A stretch of 64,000 nucleotides of DNA. Source: Euglena gracilis (taxonomy: Eukaryota; Euglenida; Euglenophyceae; Euglenales). The position numbers were made by a program, and so were the translations under genes. Shown piece by piece: positions 20,476-30,987 of this stretch (the stretch's first letter is position 1; every line of letters begins with the position of its first letter). The stretch is from NCBI GenBank assembly GCA_039621445.1, contig CP154957.1, positions 5,140,504-5,204,503 of the forward strand. Reading direction: 5' to 3'. The notes under the pieces were generated by a model. The model was not told the origin of the DNA and made no database searches. It was given only the letters and a program-made list of their open reading frames with translations.

Positions 20476-20984
20476 TTGGGCTGTTTTCGGGGTCAAGAAA
20501 TGGATGTTTCCAAAATGCATAGGAAATGAAGTTAACAAAAGGAGGTCCAGATTAAAGCCCTTTTAACGCCTCATCTAACACTGTTTCAATTTCCCCGTGA
20601 TTTGGCGGCTGGCCTGAGTTATGGCCATTTTTATCCCGGTTCGCTCCAAAGCTGCGCTGTTTTTGATTTGGCCATTTTCGGGGTTAAAAAATTGAATGTT
20701 TCAAAACATCTCCAAACTTTTTGTCAATCGAAGGAAATAACTGGGGACCTAACATAAAGCCACCGGGACCCTTCCTGTATGCACCGCATGGGCCACCAGG
20801 GCCAGTCGGACGCCCTGATATGGCACATTTTGTGCTGTTTTGGCCTGTTTTGACTTCCGTTTTCGGCCCTTTTTTTTGGTCAAAAAGTCGAATCAAAATA
20901 TCTCCAGAATGGTGGGGAATCAAAACAAATGATTGGGGATTAATATAAAATCCCTGGGACATCTGTGGCCCCGTGTTGATTGCC

Positions 20985-21130
20985 AGGGCCAATTGCGCGT
21001 TTGGGCCAGGCTGGTCGGGCTGCTCGAGGCCGAGCCGCTGTTGGCCAGGCTGGGCCTTTGCGCCACCTGGCTGGGCCAGGCCATCGGGCTGCCGGCCCGG
21101 CCTGGCCACACGCCAGTCCGCCGGGCCACC
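20985..21130. repeat. GGCCAGGC low-complexity tract
   Basis: GGCCAGGCTGG-type units, three open frames rich in Ala/Gly/Arg/Pro; related to 19,806-20,085. Confidence 0.5.
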
Positions 21131-21494
21131 AGCTAGTCCAGGCCTTGGCTGCCACAAGCCTCAAAAACCTCTTTTTGAGCCGAAAACGAAAACAAGCATT
21201 TAATATCTGGTGCAGTATGGCACCGTCAGACACGCAAAGAGCTCAGCACGACACAAATCCTGGACGGCACACACGGAGCTTCTGCCGCGGTGTGCCAGAA
21301 TTTTGGCATTTTTTTTCAGAAAAAATGCGGGAAAAAAAGTATGTGTTTGGCCATATTTTGGGACGACATTTTTTCAAGGAAAAAAATGTTGGAAAAGGTC
21401 AATCCAACTGTTTTAGGGTCATTTTTGGGGTGGTCAAAAATTTTGTGACCCCCAGGGGGCCCCCCACCCATGGTCCCCCCAACTCAGTGCCAAA

Positions 21495-23130
21495 CGGTAG
21501 ACTGGGGGGGGGGTAGTGGGTAGTCGGCCGACTAGTCGGCCGACTACCCACTCTAATGTACTAACGGGTCAAAACCGCCGACTTTTAAGCCCCCCCCCTG
21601 GGAAAAAAATTTTGTCTAAATCACCTCAACACCAGTCAAAACCCACCCAAATGGCTCCAGAACCCCCCAATCGGGGGTGAATATGCAAAAAAATTGGGGG
21701 AAAATGTCCATTTTGGGCCACTTTTGACAAAAGTACACCTCTCCCCATTGAATTTTCAATATAAGTCAAAATTTGCACAAAAAAAGGGTCTTATCCCTCC
21801 AAGTATATTGCCAACATAGAAGGGATTTTGTTATTTGAGGGGGGGGTGCGGGGGGGGCGGAGCCCCCCCGCCTATCCAAAAGTAACCCAAAAAAACGACT
21901 TACCCCCGGGGTATGTTCCAAACACAGAAGGGTTTTTGTTTTTTGGGGGGGGGAGGGGGGGGGGGGGGGCAGAGCCCCCCCCGCCTATGCCAAAGTGAGC
22001 CACAAAAACGACTTAGCCCCCGAATATGTTGCCAACACAGAAGGGATTTTGTTATTTGAGGGGGGGGTGCGGGGGGGGGGCGGAGCCCCCCCCGCCTATG
22101 CCAAAGTGAGCCACAAAAACGACTTAGCCCCCGAGTATGTTGCCAACACAGAAGGGATTTTGTTATTTGAGGGGGGGGGGTGCGGGGGGGGGTGGAGCCC
22201 CCCCCGCCTATGCCAAAGTGAGCCACAAAAACGACTTAGCCCCCGAGTATGTTGCCAACACAGAAGGGATTTTGTTATTTGAGGGGGGGAGGGGGGGCGG
22301 GGAGGGGAAGAGCCCCCCCCGCCTATGCCAAAGTGAGCCACAAAAACGACTTAGCCCCCGAATATGTTGCCAACACAGAAGGGATTTTGTTATTGAGGGG
22401 GGGGTGCGGGGGGGGGGGGGGGGCGGGAGCCCCCCACGCCTATGCCAAAGGTGAGCCACAAAAACGACTTAGCCCCCGAGTATGTTGCCAACACAGAAGG
22501 GATTTTGTTATTTGAGGGGGGGGGGTGCGGGGGGGGTGGAGCCCCCCCCGCCTATGCCAAAGTGAGCCACAAAAACGACTTAGCCCCCGAGTATGTTGCC
22601 AACACAGAAGGGATTTTGTTATTTGAGTCTCGGATTGGGGTGGAGGGGGGAGTTTTCTGCCTCTCGTGATGCAGAACGCAGATTGCAGATTGCATTTCTA
22701 AAGGATTTTAATGTAATCCCTGTTTCATCATTGGTTTTTTACCCCTCCGGACCCCCATCAAGGGCCCACCGACCCCCCACTGACCAAAGATTTCCATCTG
22801 GGGGTGTTTATTTAGGCGTAAGACACTTATTTGGACCCATCCGGACCATTTCCGGGTGATTTGGGCCCGCCACAGACCATTTTTATGACCGCCGACTAGC
22901 CACCGACTAGTTTCCATTGGATTTTGTTCATGGGGGGGGGGCTTAAAAGTCGGCGGTTTTGACCCGTTAGTACATTAGAGTGGGTAGTCGGCCGACTAGT
23001 TGGCCGACTACCCACTACCCCCCCCCCCTGTCTCGCCGACTAGCTACCGACTAGGCCTAGTCGGTGGACCAATTGGGTAGTCGGCCGACTAGTCGGCCGA
23101 CTACCCACTACCCCCCCCCCCAGTCTACCG
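21495..23130. mobile_element. 1.64-kb element with palindromic terminal inverted repeats
   Basis: Outer ends CGGTAGACTGGGGGG (21,495) and CCCCCCAGTCTACCG (to 23,130) are inverted. Left end 21,495-21,598 is matched inverted by 22,932-23,028. Each end holds a perfect palindrome of GGGTAGTCGGCCGACTAGTC and its complement (38 bp at 21,515-21,552; about 40 bp at 23,074-23,112). The right end carries an extra palindrome copy, with one GGCCGACTAGTTGGCCG variant. No transposase ORF; interior is the tandem array below. Confidence 0.75.
21820..22630. repeat. Tandem array, about 112-bp unit, seven copies
   Basis: Units begin at 21,820, 21,928, 22,041, 22,152, 22,264, 22,379, 22,497 and 22,608 (spacing 108-118). 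Each has AAGGGATTTTGTTATTTGAG, a G-run, an AGCCCCCCC C-run forming a hairpin, then GCCTATGCCAAAGTGAGCC and CGACTTAGCCCCCGA. Length changes lie mostly in the G-run. Confidence 0.9.
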
Positions 23131-23303
23131 CCTTGCGCCCCCCAACTCCAGTAGGGAAGGCACGTCAGTGAGTCCTGGGGGGGTCCTGTAGGGGGCCTTA
23201 ACTCACAACCAAGCAGCAAATTCACCCCATGTTCACCCCCCCACACCCACCAAGGCTAGTGGTGGCGCCAACTTTTGCAATGTTCATCTCTCTGTGTATC
23301 CAG

Positions 23304-23343
23304 GCTTCACTCGGAGGTTCTGCAAGAGATTATGGAGATGCAG
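23304..23343 (+). CDS. Micro-exon candidate, 13 codons
   Basis: Acceptor GTGTATCCAG, donor GAGATGCAG/GTGCAT. Reads LHSEVLQEIMEMQ after one leading base; ends phase 0. Short helix; supported by signals at both ends only. Confidence 0.4.
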
Positions 23344-23684
23344 GTGCATTTTTCACGTTTGTTTTGTAGAATCTTTGACAATTTCACATTCACATTCTGT
23401 CTTCCATTCAGCGAGGCAACCAGCCCTTTACAAACCTTTTCAAAGTTCTCCTTTCCAGTGCTGAAAAGTGTTTGCTTTCAGTGTGATTTTCCGTTCCAGG
23501 AGCCAATCTGGTGGCTTGTTTGGTCATTTGAGTTAGAAGCATCTTGAAAAACCATGCGTGTTTTTGCTGATCAGTTGTGTTGTGGTTTTACGTTGAGTTA
23601 CAGATGATAGTGGTATTTGTACCCTGGCCAGCTAAAAGTTTTGTCCGTGCAGCTTTTTTCTCTCCAGAACCCTGGACCAGGATT

Positions 23685-23910
23685 TGATATGATGGGGGGG
23701 TCCCCCCCAGTCAATCACTCAGTCACTGGCCGACCCCCCCGGGGGGGGGGGGTGACTGACTGGTTTCACCACACAGCAAGCTGGGCCAGAAGCGAAGTTA
23801 GCGCCGGCCATAAGCAGATAAAAAGCCTTAGTGCAACCAAGGTGGGTGACTGACTGGTTTCTCGAAAAAAAGTGACTGACTGGTTTTTCGAAGAGTGGAG
23901 TGACCCCCCC
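23685..23910. repeat. GTGACTGACTGGTTT repeats with G/C-run hairpin
   Basis: Four occurrences of GTGACTGACTGGTTT-like units (one inverted as AGTCAATCACTCAGTCACT) around a CCCCCC/GGGGGGGG hairpin. A related CAGTCACT motif recurs near 29,590-29,700. Confidence 0.5.
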
Positions 23911-23987
23911 CGGGAACCGGTAAAAAATTGTATGGTCCCCCGAAGGGTCCGGAACACCCACACTCCCCAAGGGGAATTCAGACCCCG

Positions 23988-24047
23988 CATATTGCAAGAA
24001 TTGGCGCCCCCGTTGGCCTCGGTGGGGGGGGTGCCAATCCTTGCAAT
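23988..24047. mobile_element. Small foldback, TTGCAAGAATTGG type
   Basis: ATTGCAAGAATTGGCGCCCCC and GGGGGTGCCAATCCTTGCAA are inverted, with a G-run in the loop. Variant of the TTGCAAAAAC foldbacks. Confidence 0.5.
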
Positions 24048-24139
24048 GCTCCCCCAAAAAGGTCAATTTTTTCCTTCCAGTGCTTCGTGTTAAAAGGGAC
24101 GGCCAAAAATTTCACACGTTAGGACCATTTTTTTGGGAA

Positions 24140-24420
24140 AAACATGAAAAACGGAAAAGTCTTCAAAAGAGGGAAGGGGGGTGAGCGGGGTTGGTGGAGG
24201 GAAGGGGGGGGGCCGGGGAGGTTTGGGACTGCAGCCCCCCGTTCCCCCCCCCCAAAACATTTTTGCCATCTACCTTGGAAAAAATGGGAACCCCGCGCGT
24301 CAGTGGGGGAGGGCCTCCACCCGACCACCGGACCACTGCACAGGAGTGGGTGGTGTCCCCCCCACCTGACCCACCCCCGTGTATCGAACCGTGCATTCTT
24401 CATGAAGACTCTTGTGTGAC
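24140..24420. repeat. Dispersed repeat I
   Basis: Shares G-rich start, CTGCAGCCCCCC, TTTGCCATCT, CGCGCGTCAGTGGGG with 15,590-15,760. Confidence 0.45.
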
Positions 24421-24455
24421 ACCCGTGTGTCTGTGTCTTCCTCCGCCTTCCACAG

Positions 24456-24602
24456 CGTGCTACTCTGGGAGAAGAAGAAGCTCCGTTTCCCCTTCACGTT
24501 CTGCATTACATGGGGTTTTCAACAGCGGGTACAGCCAAAGGCTTCCGTTTGATTACAGAACCCCTTCGCCACTCTCCCATGGATACGACGAGTGTTTCTT
24601 AG
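24456..24602 (+). CDS. Exon, Ser/Arg-rich
   Basis: Acceptor CTCCGCCTTCCACAG, donor TTCTTAG/GTGAGT (consensus donor). The only frame open through to the donor reads GRRRSSVSPSRSALHGVF and then FDYRTPSPLSHGYDECF. Disordered, phosphorylation-prone looking. Leaves one base. Confidence 0.6.
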   Translation, partial: RATLGEEEAPFPLHVLHYMGFSTAGTAKGFRLITEPLRHSPMDTTSVS

Positions 24603-24604
24603 GT

Positions 24605-25020
24605 GAGTGTTTCTTACCCCCCCCCCCTATGTCCAACGACCCCCCTATGTCCAATGACCACCCCCCCGGTCAGAGGACACCTTTTTGGAGGTTTGGCGAA
24701 AATTTTGGTCCCGGCGCAAAGCGCCGGGCCGAAAATTTTTGTGCCCCAAATTGGTCAAAAATTGGCCCAAATGCCATTTTTGGCACTTTTTGGACAAAAA
24801 TTTGTCAAAATTGCCCAAAATTTTCGGCGCAAAGCGCTGGAAGGGAAAATTTGACCTTTTTTGGGGGGTGGGGTCCCGATTACCCGCCAACATTTTTTTT
24901 GACCCCTTGTCCAACGACCACCCCCCCGGTCAGAGGACACCTTTTTGGTCACTACCCTATGTCCAACGACCACCCCCCCGGTCGGAGGACAGAGGTTACT
25001 GGTCGTTGGACATAGGGGGG
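24605..25020. mobile_element. Element with GTCCAACGACC ends
   Basis: ATGTCCAACGACCACCCCCC and GGTCAGAGGACACCTTTTTGG blocks occur at 24,630-24,690 and 24,905-24,990; GGTCGTTGGACATAGGGGGG at 24,998-25,017 is the inverted end. The interior has two CGGCGCAAAGCGCCGG-like hairpins. No ORF of note. Confidence 0.5.
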
Positions 25021-25204
25021 GAGGGTAGGTGCATCCTGTCCCCCCTTCTCCAAAGCACCCCCCAATGCTTGTCCATGTTTTTAAAGGCCATTTTCTCGCA
25101 AAGCACGCTCTTTTGAGTTCGTTTTTGGGTGAATTTCCGATGCCTCAGTTGGTTACGTTTGTCAATTTTGTCTGAAAATGTCCAATGGAGCCCCAACCAG
25201 GGGT

Positions 25205-25320
25205 TTTCTTAAGCCAGAGAGCACCCCACCCCTGGTGGGGCGGTTTGAGCCAGCCAGCACCTCCCAGCTGGGCTGCGGACCCCCCCCCCCGGGTCCACTG
25301 AAATAAAGCTTCGCCAGTCA
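25205..25320. repeat. Dispersed repeat E
   Basis: GAGCCAGCCAGCACCTCCCAGC, a C-run/GGG hairpin and CTGAAATAAAGCT, as in 5,085-5,225. Confidence 0.5.
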
Positions 25321-25589
25321 AAAATGGCAAAAAAAATGGCATTTTTGGGTCCTTTTTGGGGTTTCACCTCCAAATTTGGCTGAAAAATACCAACCCAGCT
25401 GGATTTGGGCTTTTCGGGTCATTTTTTTGGGTACCCACTGGGTCCAGCTCCCAGCCGGGTCCAGCCGACCGGGACCTTTTGAGTACGGCCTCAAATTTTG
25501 AAATTGGGCATTTTTGCCAACATGTGCTGCATCTGGACGGAAGTTCAGGCTTTTCTGCCTTGCTTGATTTCCCTCTCTGGGGTGCGCAG

Positions 25590-25817
25590 GCGAGGTTTGT
25601 TGTTTGGGCCGCCGACGTTCAGAGACGGGTATATCTTTTAGAGGGGGGTGGGAGCTCGATGCTTTCTGCAGATTTCGATTATCGAGCTTCGTTCTGCCAT
25701 CAGGCAACAAGGGCTCACCTCTCCCACACGAAGGCCACACCTTGCTCGACGGCTTTCAATCCGAAGAGGTCTGTGAGGTTCACTTCACTGCTTGTTTCCA
25801 TCCTCCCCTTGACGAGG
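25590..25817 (+). CDS. Exon region, two competing models
   Basis: Model 1: two small exons, 25,590-25,628 (ARFVVWAADVQRR, donor ACGG/GTATAT) and 25,704-25,772 (acceptor CTGCCATCAG, donor GGTCT/GTGAGG), both phase 0-0. Model 2: one exon in another frame, open to donor GACGAG/GTATTA at 25,817, reading GNKGSPLPHEGHTLLDGFQS near its end; this fits the base left by 24,602. Both end in phase 0. Confidence 0.4.
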
Positions 25818-25883
25818 TATTATTGTTATTTTTTTGAGGTTAACAAGGGTATCAGCACCACCAAGGGGTTTTGCTGTTTTCAG

Positions 25884-25955
25884 CACGAAGCACCAAAAAA
25901 ATGTCGGACCACAGAATTGACCCCCCCAAGAGTGTCCTCGCCTCAGGTCCCAAAG
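25884..25955 (+). CDS. Exon candidate, 24 codons
   Basis: Acceptor TGCTGTTTTCAG; donor GCCTCAG/GTCCCA (25,946) or CCAAAG/GTCAGA (25,955), phase 0 either way. Reads HEAPKKCRTTELTPPRVSSP. The following intron would be only 40-49 nt. Confidence 0.45.
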
Positions 25956-25995
25956 GTCAGATTGGCTGTCTATCTCTTCAAAACCTCTCCTCCAG

Positions 25996-26184
25996 ACCTT
26001 TGTTGACGAGTCCGAGGACCGGATCGTCTGCATCAGCCAGCTGGACCTCCTGCAGGCGGTGGCCGTTGGGGTCGTGACCAAGATGCAGGCGGCACAGCTG
26101 TGGCATTTGCTCTGCGTGCTGCATCCTCCGTGCACTTGCTGCTCCAGCGACGCCGGGGAAGCCACAGGCGCTTTCCACGAGCAG
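25996..26184 (+). CDS. Exon, helical then Cys-rich, 63 codons
   Basis: Acceptor CCTCTCCTCCAG, donor CACGAGCAG/GTCACA, phase 0-0. Reads DESEDRIVCISQLDLLQAVA, then KMQAAQLWHLLCVLHPPCTC. High GC at third positions and an ordered, helix-like composition set it apart from the linker exons. No family recognised. Confidence 0.65.
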
Positions 26185-26439
26185 GTCACACACGGGCCAG
26201 GTTATTTGGGGGGGGGTTACGAGCATTTGCATTTTCATATGGGGTTGGTACAATGTAAACACATCCAGCGTAGTTTCAACAAACACAAAATGGGTGCGAA
26301 GCCACCTGGATGAAAATTTGCCAGCTCCTAATATGTTTCTTGGCTCACTGCAATGCTCCTTTGATCTCCAATGTTTTGAAATCTGTTTTCCAACTTTTTT
26401 GATACATTTTAACAATCTTGACCACAAGGCAAATGGCGG

Positions 26440-26650
26440 GATGCCAGGTTATTGGAACCAACTTTGGCCCTGCCCCCCCCCCTGCCAGGTTATTTGGGCC
26501 CTTTTTTCAGTGCCATAAAGGAATTTTGCCTTAAAAGGTGGGTGCCAAGTTACTGGAACCATCTTTTTTGCCCCTCCCCGCACCAAGTTATGGCGGGTCC
26601 TTGCCCCCGCCAGGAGCAAGGACCCCGCCAGGTTATTTTGGGGGGCGGGT
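26440..26650. repeat. CCAGGTTATT G/C-run modules
   Basis: Four related units (CCAGGTTATT or CCAAGTTA followed by C-runs), plus a hairpin GGTCCTTGC/GCAAGGACC at 26,594-26,622. Same style as other short G-run modules. Confidence 0.45.
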
Positions 26651-26826
26651 TTATTCAAAAAACATCAGTGTGTGCTTTGCATTTTGGATGTTTTCTGGTC
26701 TTTATCTGATTCGTGCATTGTTTTGTATTTGATGGTTCCATTTTTTGGGTTTTGGCCGGATCAGGTGTATGTGTGCGCGATTTTGTTCTGCTTCTATCTA
26801 CTTTGAGGTTTTCCTTTGCCTGGTGG

Positions 26827-27107
26827 CAGGGAGGATAGGATGGATTTCTTTTTTGCCAACTTGAGAACTGCCCTTGTGTCCAAGGGCCAGCCAATGGCCG
26901 GTCCGGGAGTTCAATGGGGTCAAAAATGAAAAAAAAAATCGAAAAACGCTTTTTGTTGGTGTTTTAGGTGCGATTGTCCAAGGATGCCAGAAATCACTTT
27001 TTTCCCTGAAGTCGACCTGATTTTGCTGTAACCTGGCCATTTTTTCTGTGGATTTTGCGTTGAATGTGTTGGGATGGGAATTTTTTTCCTGCCTGAGGCC
27101 CGCCTTG
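26827..27107 (+). mobile_element. Family A element
   Basis: CAGGGAGGATAGG start, AGGGCCAGCCAATGGCCGG, AAGGATGCCAGAAATC, GTCGACCTG, TTGAATGTGTTGGGATGGG and a TGAGGCCCGCCTTG end. Flanks show no clear duplication. Confidence 0.65.
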
Positions 27108-27187
27108 CTTTGTTTGTGCAAGGAAGCTTGTGGATATTTCTTTCGTTGTATTGTGCCTGCTATTCTGGAATTTTGTCACCTTTGCAG

Positions 27188-27253
27188 CCTTTCGCAGCCA
27201 GTGGATCCGGAAGCAGCACCAGGGAGTTCGTCCCCTCTCCTGTCGAACAAAGG
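27188..27253 (+). CDS. Exon candidate, Ser-rich
   Basis: Acceptor TCACCTTTGCAG, donor CAAAGG/GTATTT, 22 codons, phase 0-0: PFAASGSGSSTREFVPSPVE. All three frames are open, so the choice rests on phase with 26,184 and 27,461. Confidence 0.4.
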
Positions 27254-27460
27254 GTATTTGTTGCATACACACGATCCCAAACCAGTGGGATCATTGGAGC
27301 CCAAGCAAGAAGATTGTTTGTCAAGTGCCTTTGTGTATTTATTATCCTCTTCATTCTTCGTCGTTCACCAAGTTCAGCAAACTACAGGCGCAAGGGCAAT
27401 GCATTTTGATGGCTGCTGGCTGATTACAGAGAAAATTTCCCCACCCCAACACCCTTTCAG

Positions 27461-27592
27461 ATGTCTCCAGCATGTGCGGTGCAACCTAATCCATCTTCTG
27501 TGCCACAGGCTTCAATCACACCATCACGAAGTACTGCATATGATATCTTGCCAGTTGGCTACTCTCCTGTCACAGCGAAGGCATGCATCCTG
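27461..27592 (+). CDS. Exon, Ser/Pro-rich
   Basis: Acceptor ACACCCTTTCAG, phase 0. Reads MSPACAVQPNPSSVPQASIT then RSTAYDILPVGYSPVTAK. Donor either ATCCTG/GTGACC (27,592) or a GC site AAG/GCATGC (27,580); both phase 0. Confidence 0.6.
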
Positions 27593-27659
27593 GTGACCTT
27601 CAGCACCTGTGCACATCAAAATGTCTGTGGGATTTTTCAATGCATGAATAGGCTTGCAC

Positions 27660-27950
27660 ACCGGTCCATAAGGCATAAGGGATGGGAATTTTTACCCTAA
27701 GGACCGCTGTTGAGGACTGCTCTCGACTGGGGCTTGAACGTGGTCAGAACCAAAAAGGTCAAAAAAAGTGTTTTTTTGCTGTTTTGGGTGGTTGGGCACT
27801 GGTCCAGGGATGCTCAAAATCATTTTCCCCCCAATGTCTACTTTTTTCTGAAAACTGCTGATTTTGCCATTTTTCCTGCACATTTTTAGTTGAATGTGTT
27901 AGGACAGATATTTTTTTAACTGAGGGTGATCCTGAAGGGCGGTCCTAGTT
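27660..27950 (+). mobile_element. Family A element
   Basis: AAGGGATGGGAATTTTTACC, GGGGCTTGAACGTGGTC, GGTGGTTGGGCACTGGTCC, GTTGAATGTGTTAGGACAG; 3' end reads AAGGGCGGTCCTAG, an inverted form of the usual terminus. Confidence 0.6.
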
Positions 27951-28139
27951 GAGAAAAGCAAACCCTCTGGTCCCTCATAGAGGCCAGCACACATTCCAGA
28001 GCAGTTCGACACGAGGGCAGGTGGGGGGAGTGGTCTGGACCTCCCCTCTGGTCCAGGAATGGGAGAGGGGGGTGGGAACGGGGACACTCCCACCTGAACA
28101 GCGTACGCCCTCTTAATATCGAAGCCTGGTCTTAGCATA

Positions 28140-28325
28140 AATCTGCAGGAAAAATGGTCAAAAAATGGCCATATTTTGGCAAAAATGGGTTCATTTCAGG
28201 GAAAAAAGCTATTTCTGGCATCTGCACGCCATTGTCCGTCCGTCGTCCACCCAAAACATCAAAGATGGCGTTTTTTGAGTTTTGATTTTGACCCTGTTGG
28301 ACCCCGGATGTGGCCCAAGTATGCT
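28140..28325 (-). mobile_element. Family A element, partial, inverted
   Basis: Complement of the family core: TGGCATCTGCACGCC, GTCCACCCAAAACATCAAA and AAAATGGTC...GGCAAAAATGG; termini missing. Confidence 0.5.
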
Positions 28326-28608
28326 GTTCACAGGTTAGGTTGTCGTTTCAAGGGATTATTTGGAAATTAGGTCACTGGACATTGATGCCATTGCATTTCA
28401 CAGCAGAACACGGGAAAAAAGCATTCAGTTCTGCAAAAATGAACAACAATGTTGTAAACTGATACGGGAGCAAAAAGATAGATAAACTCTGCGTCAAAGT
28501 CGGCACATACAGCTCGATCCCTGCCCCTTGCCTATGTGCACCGACTATGTGCAAGAATGATTTCTGGAATATGGAAGCCGCCCCTGCATTCCAACCTTCC
28601 ATTTGCAG

Positions 28609-28668
28609 ACAGTCAGCCCTCGACCTGGTCGTTCCTCTCCAGAGCACCCAAGCCCTCCGGCTGCACCG
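28609..28668 (+). CDS. Exon, Pro/Ser-rich, 20 codons
   Basis: Acceptor CTTCCATTTGCAG, donor GCACCG/GTGTGG, phase 0-0: TVSPRPGRSSPEHPSPPAAP. Phase joins 27,592. Confidence 0.6.
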
Positions 28669-28974
28669 GTGTGGCCTCTGTTGCCTTGTGGGTCTGTTTC
28701 CGGCATACCTCAGTCAGCACATCAAATATCAAATCTATTTCGTCCTTGTGATATTGCATTTTGCCACCCTGGCTTTGTGATCAAAAGAATTGGGCCAAGG
28801 GGATAAATTGATCAGAAAACAAAGAATATTAATTTTAACAAGTGATTTGGGAAGTGATGTCGGAGTCCCCCATTTGCATATTTTGAATCCCATGTGGAGG
28901 AGGGGTTTGAGAACAACTGATGAGCAGTCATTCTGGAGTTTGAGAGTTAAGCGCAAGAGGGAGCTCGAAGGGAG

Positions 28975-29234
28975 CTGAATTTGGTTGGCCTTGGATTTCA
29001 TGCGCCAACGGAGAAAACCCGGGCAAGGATTGGTATGGGCAACAACGACAGGCACAGACAAAGAAAAGCCACAGTGCTGGTCAGCCGAGGGCTGTCAGCA
29101 AACCCTGGGGGGGGGGGGAACCCAAGCTCCACTGATGCAAAACGGGTGCGTGGCAAACCGGCCGTCAGTATGGCTCTGGTTGGGAAGAAAAGGTCGACCC
29201 CTTCCACACCAAACACCCCTCCCACGACGTCCAG
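28975..29234 (+). CDS. Exon, basic Ser/Thr/Pro-rich
   Basis: Donor ACGTCCAG/GTGAAA. The frame reads GMGNNDRHRQRKATVLVSRG, GKPAVSMALVGKKRSTPSTP; contains a twelve-G run encoding Gly. The 5' boundary is uncertain (phase-0 AGs at about 28,974 and 29,013). Confidence 0.5.
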
Positions 29235-29342
29235 GTGAAAACAGCATTGACAACCAACACTAATTCATGACCCTAATGGGGCAAATAATCGCCTTTGGTT
29301 TTTGGTAAATCGGGCGTTGTTGTTGCATTTCGCCCTCCGCAG

Positions 29343-29387
29343 GCGTTCAGCCCACGCTCCGGGGTTCTCAATTATGATGACATCCCC
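29343..29387 (+). CDS. Micro-exon candidate, 15 codons
   Basis: Acceptor TTTCGCCCTCCGCAG, donor ATCCCC/GTGAGC. Phase 0 reads AFSPRSGVLNYDDIP. The phase left by 29,234 would give a different reading, so one boundary is probably wrong. Confidence 0.45.
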
Positions 29388-30464
29388 GTGAGCAGGCTGT
29401 GCTTTGAGTTATTCCACTTCTGCCAAACCAACTCTTTTTTGGGGGGGGATGATTCCTGTTCAAAGAATTATCGGCAGAGAAAGCAAACCCGGCGCCCCAC
29501 TCAGAGCACACCTTTTCACCTGGGGGGGGTTCATTTCCAAAGCCAGTTTTTTGTTTTTGCAGTTTTTGCTCTCGCCAGACCAACAGTCAGTCACTGTCTG
29601 CCTTTTTTCATCTGGTGTTTTTTCGATCACTTTGGTTTTTGTTTTGTTTGCCCTCCACCCTGGGCCAATAAAACACTCAGTCACTCTGAATAAAGGCATT
29701 CAGTCATGACCAAGTGCTTGTTAATTGAGAGTCCCCAAAGTACACGATGGTCCATCTGGGATTTTTTTACCCGGTGAGGACCAAAGTGCCGTTTTTGATG
29801 TTTGGGTGGTTTGGTGATGGCCCATAGGATGCCAAAAATAACCTTTCACAACCCCCTCCCAGTGGGGTCCACCCACCCACCCACCCGCCCATAATACCCC
29901 AAATTTGGCCAAAACCCCAAGGGGGCGTGGGGTTAAATCTCGGCAAAAAAAAAACAGGTATACGTCAGGAAAAGGCGGGTGGGTGGCTCTAGGCCCGGGA
30001 AAAGGTGCCTCCCCCTGGGGGAAACTGTATTTTTTTTTGCCCCTGCAAAGGGACCCTGAAGAAAAAAATTTCAAAGTTTGCCTCTCACCGAGCAGCCACA
30101 AAAGGAAGACAGTGTATCAACAAAGCATGGATTTCAGCTTTGTTGGACTTTCGGCAGAATCTCTCCTTCTTCTGTTGGTCTCTTACACATAGATTCTTCG
30201 TTTCGAATATACTGTCACCAAAAAGCCAGCCGGCAGAGCCCCAGACGAAAACACACACAAAAAATGGGGTTAATCTCACTTTTTGCGACGAGAAATGAAA
30301 TGGAAAAAACGTCTCTTCATTTGCGCGACAGCGCACTGAAAACGCTGAAAAGCTCAAATGCGAAGTTGACCACCACATCCCCTGGTTTACTGGTTTATTT
30401 TGAAATGGAGAAACCCATGCTTTTACCATGTCCATGACACACCCCTCCCTGTACATCCCAAAAG
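29388..30464. other. Intronic sequence
   Basis: Contains a family A fragment (29,785-29,845, GATGTTTGGGTGGTTTGG and GGATGCCAAAAAT), CACCCACCCACCC repeats near 29,870 and several G-runs; no exon recognised. Confidence 0.35.
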
Positions 30465-30631
30465 CATGCCTGGCAATGGGGCCGGTTGGCCCATATAAGC
30501 CTCGGGCCTCGTATCCAAATCGCCAGCCGACCTCCCAGCGGTCTCCTTCTGCGGGTGCGTTGACCTCTCGGGGGAAACCAGATGTGCCACCCAGTGATTT
30601 GGCTTTACACGTTCACCCCCATTCACCCTGG
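30465..30631 (+). CDS. Exon candidate, Pro/Ser-rich
   Basis: Acceptor ACATCCCAAAAG after a CCCCTCCCT tract. Reads MGPVGPYKPRASYPNRQPTS and AGALTSRGKPDVPPSD. Donor CCCTGG/GTGTTA (phase 0) is the best, others are possible. Family A copy starts 20 nt downstream. Confidence 0.45.
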
Positions 30632-30650
30632 GTGTTATGTCACCATTCGT

Positions 30651-30963
30651 CAGGGTGGTCCAGCAGGGACGGGATTGTTGCTTTTGTTTTCATTGAGGAC
30701 AACCCCTTGAGGACTGCCCGTAGGCCCAAGGCCGGCAAAGGGCCGGAATGGGGCTCGAAGGGGTCGAAAATGAAAAGTTTTTTGTTGAAAAATGTGATTT
30801 TTGACATTTTGGGTGGGAACGCCAAGAAGCATTTTTTCTATTTGAAGTTGACCCATTTTTGCCGAAGCATGGCAAATTTTTTAGCCCTTTTTGCATTTTT
30901 TGCAATTTTGCGTTGAATGTGCTGGGACAGCAGATTTTTTTTTCCCGCTGAAGGACCGCCCTG
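30651..30963 (+). mobile_element. Family A element, complete
   Basis: Starts CAGGGTGGTCCAGCAGGGAC and ends GAAGGACCGCCCTG (313 bp). Flanking octamers CCATTCGT and CCATTGGG agree at 6 of 8 positions. The next acceptor (ACTCCAG) is 24 nt beyond the end, so this element makes up most of a 356-nt intron candidate. Confidence 0.75.
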
Positions 30964-30987
30964 CCATTGGGTGTCGACCAACTCCAG

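Noticed and set aside
21820-22630. CRISPR array
   Set aside because: Regular 112-bp periodicity but the whole unit is repeated with no variable spacers, and the setting is eukaryotic.
30078-30437. 119-codon plus frame
   Set aside because: AT-rich, no splice signals, composition unlike the other exons; antisense frame equally open.
30650-30963. SINE interpretation of families A and B
   Set aside because: The GATCGAACGGGGTC / GGCATCGAACC blocks look like a Pol III B box or tRNA T-arm, but there is no A box, no A-rich tail, and the elements have terminal inverted repeats with 8-bp duplications, as DNA elements do.
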